Shown here: piece by piece, positions 6,503 to 9,227 of the stretch
Position numbering within the stretch: position 1 is the first letter of the stretch
Layout: each line of letters starts with the position of its first letter
Assembly: GCA_003153585.1 (NCBI GenBank)
Contig: PLZZ01000071.1
Span: 12,492-21,718, forward strand
Length of the DNA stretch: 9,227 bases
Source: Acidobacteriota bacterium
GTDB lineage: Bacteria; Acidobacteriota; Terriglobia; Acidiferrales; UBA7541
Reading direction: 5' to 3'
Program-made: the position numbers and the translations under genes
The notes under the pieces: generated by a model
Told to the model about the DNA's origin: nothing
Databases searched by the model: none
Seen by the model: the letters and a program-made list of their open reading frames with translations, nothing else

Positions 6503-6822
6503 TAGCCTGGTCAGGAGAAGCAAAGGCGTCAACTGACCGGATACCGCGAGGAAGCAACCCAAAATTTCGAACTAAACGGCTGGACCGGGTGCCTGGAATC
6601 GAGAATCGGAGCGAATCCTTTTAGGGACAGCGTCGCACGGATCATAGAATATTCTGACCCCGACGCCAAGCACCCGGATAGGCAGCAAAGCCTCCGACTA
6701 CGATATCTAGTTTCAATCACTTACGCGTTCACCTCCAGGACATAATCGTTTCACCGCCGGTGCATTGTTATCCCTGCCTAGATCAGCCAAAGTGCGCTCG
6801 TTCGGGGATCAAGCCCAGTTCT

Positions 6823-6857
6823 CCGAGACGCTCGGTGGGCAGGTTTCCTCCACCGAG
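6823..6857 (+). promoter_or_regulatory. Two mutually exclusive hairpins before the ribosome binding site of the small hypothetical gene
   Basis: CTCGGTGG (6831-6838) pairs perfectly with CCACCGAG (6850-6857) to form an 8-bp stem with an 11-nt loop. CTCGG (6831-6835) can instead pair with CCGAG (6823-6827), a 5-bp stem with a 3-nt loop. The two folds share a strand and cannot coexist. The larger stem ends one base before the TAAGGAG ribosome binding site (6859-6865). This arrangement could tune translation, but no known riboswitch class is recognised. Confidence 0.4.
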
Positions 6858-6872
6858 ATAAGGAGAAAATAG

Positions 6873-7352
6873 ATGCAAGCGTTCACCGGTCTTAGCTTAT
6901 TGGCTTTGTGGGCAAACAAGGTTCGCTCGGCGGTCATCGAACCGCCAGCCATCGGATTTGTCGTCGAGGTACCCTTCGACTTCATTGTTGGTACGGGCAG
7001 CTTTTTGGCCGGCACCTACCGATTTGAGGCACTGCACAGCCCGACTCCCGGAGTTTGCGTGCTTGCGGTCCGAGGCGCAGACGAACGGGTTTACAAGCTG
7101 GCCGTTAGCGTATCGTCGCCGGCAAGTCGTGGGCACAACAGATCCAAGCTGGTCTTCCACCAGCAAGGTACTCGACATTTCCTGACAGAAGCTTGGCTGG
7201 AAGGAAGACGGCTCGGGCTGCAGCTTTATCGCTCGATCCAGGACCTGGATTACGATCAGGAAAATTCGAACAATGAAGTGATTTTGCTGGTTGAGCCAGA
7301 TCAGTATGGCCGCACAGTTTACGTAATCGAGGACTTCGGCTGCACTGCCTGA
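6873..7352 (+). CDS. Small hypothetical protein of an acidobacterial 'VPFDF...AGTY' family
   Basis: The protein has 159 residues and no assigned function. Two blocks match a family of small, usually exported proteins common in Acidobacteriota as I remember it: VPFDFIVGTGSFLAGTYRFE (33-52) and KLVFHQQGTRHFLTEAWLEG (92-111). Relatives normally start with a clear signal peptide. Here the N-terminus (MQAFTGLSLLALWANKVRSA) has a short hydrophobic run, no early positive charge, and Lys/Arg soon after, so export is uncertain. The start is fixed because TAG lies directly upstream in frame (6870-6872). TAAGGAG at 6859-6865 is well placed, seven bases before ATG. The C-terminal stretch from about 128, ending VEPDQYGRTVYVIEDFGCTA, looks longer than in typical members. 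The regulator gene 145 bp downstream has its own promoter, so co-transcription is not required. Confidence 0.75.
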   Translation: MQAFTGLSLLALWANKVRSAVIEPPAIGFVVEVPFDFIVGTGSFLAGTYRFEALHSPTPGVCVLAVRGADERVYKLAVSVSSPASRGHNRSKLVFHQQGTRHFLTEAWLEGRRLGLQLYRSIQDLDYDQENSNNEVILLVEPDQYGRTVYVIEDFGCTA

Positions 7353-7439
7353 ACAAATGTCCACGGCGGATACAATTCGCATTTCGCTCGTCTCCGGCTG
7401 GCCGCTCGACTGGCTCCGTTGCGGTGAACCGCTGGCTGT

Positions 7440-7469
7440 TTGGCATCCTGAATCAGCGGATGCTAGAAT
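7440..7469 (+). promoter_or_regulatory. Sigma70-like promoter for the winged-helix/TPR regulator
   Basis: TTGGCA (7440-7445, 5/6 match) and TAGAAT (7464-7469, 5/6 match) are separated by 18 bp. Transcription would start near 7476, about 20 nt before the ATG at 7498. An interrupted palindrome GCGGT-GA-ACCGC (7421-7432) lies just upstream of the -35 box. CTGGCT occurs at 7410-7415 and 7432-7437, a 22-bp period. Either could be a regulator site; neither is proven. Confidence 0.55.
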
Positions 7470-7497
7470 CGTGGGTTCGCTCACTCTGCCTGGAGAC

Positions 7498-9227
7498 ATG
7501 GCGAAGCCCTCTCAACTCTACCGGTTTGCCGATTTTGAAGCAGATGTGCGCGCACGCCAGGTTCGCAAGCACGGATCAAAAATAAAACTACAAGGGCAGC
7601 CCTTCGAGATGTTGCTGATGCTGCTAGAAACTCCCGGCGAAGTGATTACACGGGAGCAGATGCAGCAGAAGCTGTGGCCGGTGGACACTTTTGTTGACTT
7701 CGAGCACAGCCTGAATACCTCGATAAAAAAACTTCGTCACGCGCTGAACGATTCCGCGGCAGAGCCGCGATATATCGAGACGCTGCCCCGGGTCGGATAC
7801 CGATTTATCGCGCCAGTTACAGTGGTAGAAGAATCCACCAGCGATATCGCTGCGCTTCCCCTCCAGGCCCCTTCCCCAGTAGACGGCATCCCAGGAACCA
7901 CGGCCGAAGCGTCGTCCCCCCGACACTCGTTCACCTGGTTCCTGGGCCTTGCCCTCGCGGCGACGGCGATTGCGGGAACGGCGGTCGCATTCAATACCGG
8001 CAAGACGCGGGATCGTTTGATGGGAATTCTGCATTCGTCGAAAAATGGCGCGGGGATGGCAGGCATGGCGAAGAAATCGCGCCGCTCCGTTGCGGTTCTT
8101 CCTCTACAGAATCTCTCCGCCGACCCCAATCAAAATTATTTCGCTGATGGAATGACGGACGAGCTCACTACCGATTTGGCGCAATTTTCCGACTTGCGCG
8201 TGATTTCGCGGACTTCGGCCATGCATTACCGGGACAGCAGCAAAACCGCTCCGCAAATTGGAAAAGAACTTGGCGTGGATGCGATCGTGGAAGGTTCAGT
8301 AGAACGTGTGGGCGACCGCGTGCGGATTCGCGCGCAGTTGATTGATTGCGCCACGGACCGTCACCTGTGGGCGCAAAGCTACGACCGTGACCTGAAGGAT
8401 GTGCTGTCGATGCAGACCGAAGCAGCGCGAGAAATCGCGGATCAGGTCCGCGGGTCAGTAGGCTCGCCGCAGCTTAGCCTGCATCCGGCAAATCCGGCTC
8501 CCGTGAATCCCGATGCTTACGAGGCTTATTTGAAGGGGCGCTATTTTTGGAACAAGCGCACTCCGGAGGGGCTGAATAAAAGCATCGAATATTTCGAACA
8601 AGCCATAGCAAAAGACCCGTCGTTTGCGGCGGCCTACGCCGGTTTGGCAGACAGCTATTCGATTCTAGGATCGGACGTGCTGCCGGCCGATGTGGCGAGT
8701 TCGAAGGCTCGCGCCGCCGCGTCCAAGGCCATCGAACTGGACCCTACAATTGCAGAGGGACACGCGGCGCTGGCGTTAGTCGAATTTTATTACGACTGGA
8801 ACTGGAAGCTATCGGAAGAAGAATTTCGCCGCGCCATCGAGCTAAATCCGAATTACGCGACAGCCCATCAGTGGTACAGCTACTACCTCACAGCCATGTT
8901 GCGCTTTCCGGAAGCGGTGGAGCAAGCCGAGACAGCGCAGCAAATCGATCCTCTTTCATTAGCGATCAACACCTCCGTGGCTACGAGATATCACCACGCG
9001 GGCCGGGACGAAGACGCAATGCAACTGGACCGGCGCACGCTGGAGATGGATTCCAGCTTCGTTCCCGCGCATTTGTCACTTGGCGCGGTGTATGAAAACC
9101 AAGGTTTGTTGCAGCAGGCAATCGATGAGTACAAGAAGGTGATCGAACTCCGTCCCGGAGATCCGGCGGCCCTTGCGGCGCTCGGCTATGTATATGCGCG
9201 CTTGGGGCAGAAGGACGAGACGCGCAA
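7498..9227 (+). CDS. Membrane-anchored winged-helix regulator with TolB-like and TPR domains (CadC-like architecture, C-terminus outside the window)
   Basis: The first 576 codons are present and no stop occurs before the window end. Residues 8-107 are an OmpR/PhoB-type winged helix (YRFADFEAD, LQGQPFEMLLMLLETPGEV, LNTSIKKLRHAL, YIETLPRVGYRFIAPV). About 145-165 is one transmembrane helix (FTWFLGLALAATAIAG). Residues 196-315 match the TolB-like N-terminal domain (COG5616 type): SVAVLPLQNLSADP, FADGMTDELTTDL, GVDAIVEGSVER, HLWAQSYDRDL. TPR-like repeats follow from about 338, with ALxLxP-type turns such as AIELDP and VIELRPGDP. There is no receiver domain, so it is a one-component regulator with its sensor outside the membrane and DNA-binding domain inside. 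The ATG at 7498 fits the family N-terminus and the promoter at 7440-7469; GGAG at 7492-7495 is unusually close. An in-frame ATG at 7357 has no ribosome binding site. The signal and target genes are unknown. Confidence 0.92.
   Translation, partial: MAKPSQLYRFADFEADVRARQVRKHGSKIKLQGQPFEMLLMLLETPGEVITREQMQQKLWPVDTFVDFEHSLNTSIKKLRHALNDSAAEPRYIETLPRVGYRFIAPVTVVEESTSDIAALPLQAPSPVDGIPGTTAEASSPRHSFTWFLGLALAATAIAGTAVAFNTGKTRDRLMGILHSSKNGAGMAGMAKKSRRSVAVLPLQNLSADPNQNYFADGMTDELTTDLAQFSDLRVISRTSAMHYRDSSKTAPQIGKELGVDAIVEGSVERVGDRVRIRAQLIDCATDRHLWAQSYDRDLKDVLSMQTEAAREIADQVRGSVGSPQLSLHPANPAPVNPDAYEAYLKGRYFWNKRTPEGLNKSIEYFEQAIAKDPSFAAAYAGLADSYSILGSDVLPADVASSKARAAASKAIELDPTIAEGHAALALVEFYYDWNWKLSEEEFRRAIELNPNYATAHQWYSYYLTAMLRFPEAVEQAETAQQIDPLSLAINTSVATRYHHAGRDEDAMQLDRRTLEMDSSFVPAHLSLGAVYENQGLLQQAIDEYKKVIELRPGDPAALAALGYVYARLGQKDETR

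Larger units (their letters stand above)
6276..6872. other. 597-bp divergent intergenic region, rich in repeats and stem-loops
   Basis: I find no convincing gene here; all three forward frames are broken by stops. From left to right it holds a TCACGC/GCGTGA stem (6325-6340), a GAGTTAACCT direct pair (6348-6374), a 9-bp inverted repeat (6383-6459), a minus-strand promoter (6447-6475), a pho-box-like repeat (6485-6502), a GGTCAG/CTGACC inverted repeat (6509-6538), three GAATC words near 6597-6616, a 10-bp palindrome AGAATATTCT (6646-6655), and two alternative hairpins (6823-6857) before the next ribosome binding site. A CATAAT near 6740 could be a plus-strand -10 box but lacks a -35 partner. 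The middle part (about 6540-6780) shows nothing else I can interpret. Confidence 0.6.

Noticed and set aside
6646..6655. Palindrome AGAATATTCT as an operator or promoter
   Set aside because: It is a single 10-bp palindrome; the TAGAAT it contains has no acceptable -35 partner at 16-18 bp.
6529..6720. 63-codon minus-strand reading frame in the intergenic region
   Set aside because: It has no ribosome binding site or recognisable domain, and its composition resembles an accidental frame.
7357..7497. Start of the winged-helix regulator at the in-frame ATG 7357
   Set aside because: No ribosome binding site precedes it, the added 47 residues look random, and a 5/6 plus 5/6 promoter lies inside this stretch; family members begin as at 7498.
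6897..7499. 200-codon minus-strand frame opposite the small hypothetical gene
   Set aside because: The plus-strand frame has the family blocks and the ribosome binding site; the antisense product has no features.

Overview
The window most resembles chromosomal DNA of a soil or litter Acidobacteriota (Terriglobia-like). The evidence is moderate-to-high G+C, a GH44 glucanase with acidobacterial Ig-like repeats and a C-terminal membrane-hairpin tail, a small secreted 'VPFDF'-type protein, and a membrane-anchored winged-helix/TolB-like/TPR regulator. All are typical of that phylum. No search was run, so the assignment rests on recognition of family patterns. I see no tRNA, rRNA, CRISPR array, transposase or integrase.

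Layout. Bases 1-56 may hold the last codons of an upstream gene. A large secreted GH44 glycoside hydrolase follows (109-2835, +). It has a catalytic module, two Ig-like repeats, and a third Ig-like domain that appears split by a two-helix hydrophobic insert. After a 266-bp gap comes an OmpA-family envelope protein (3102-4688, +), which carries a long Ala/Gln/Glu/Arg coiled coil between a beta-rich N-terminal region and the peptidoglycan-binding OmpA domain. It converges on a di-haem oxidoreductase of the DUF1111/DHOR family (4809-6275, -). A strong hairpin lies in the 120-bp convergent gap.

A 597-bp divergent intergenic region (6276-6872) is the most structured non-coding part. It holds a good minus-strand promoter for the di-haem gene. 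Just upstream of that promoter is a pho-box-like 7-4-7 direct repeat. The presumed leader contains a GAGTTAACCT direct-repeat pair and several stem-loops. On the other side, two mutually exclusive hairpins sit directly in front of the ribosome binding site of a small acidobacterial hypothetical gene (6873-7352, +). After 145 bp, which include a good sigma70-like promoter, a transmembrane winged-helix regulator with TolB-like and TPR domains starts at 7498 and runs off the window end.

Functionally the genes look like separate transcription units on an envelope/secretion theme: polysaccharide degradation, cell-wall anchoring, periplasmic haem redox chemistry and one-component signalling. They do not look like one operon. 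I found no complete new defence or mobile system. The best leads are the split-Ig/membrane-hairpin tail of the glucanase and the regulatory architecture between the di-haem gene and the small hypothetical gene.
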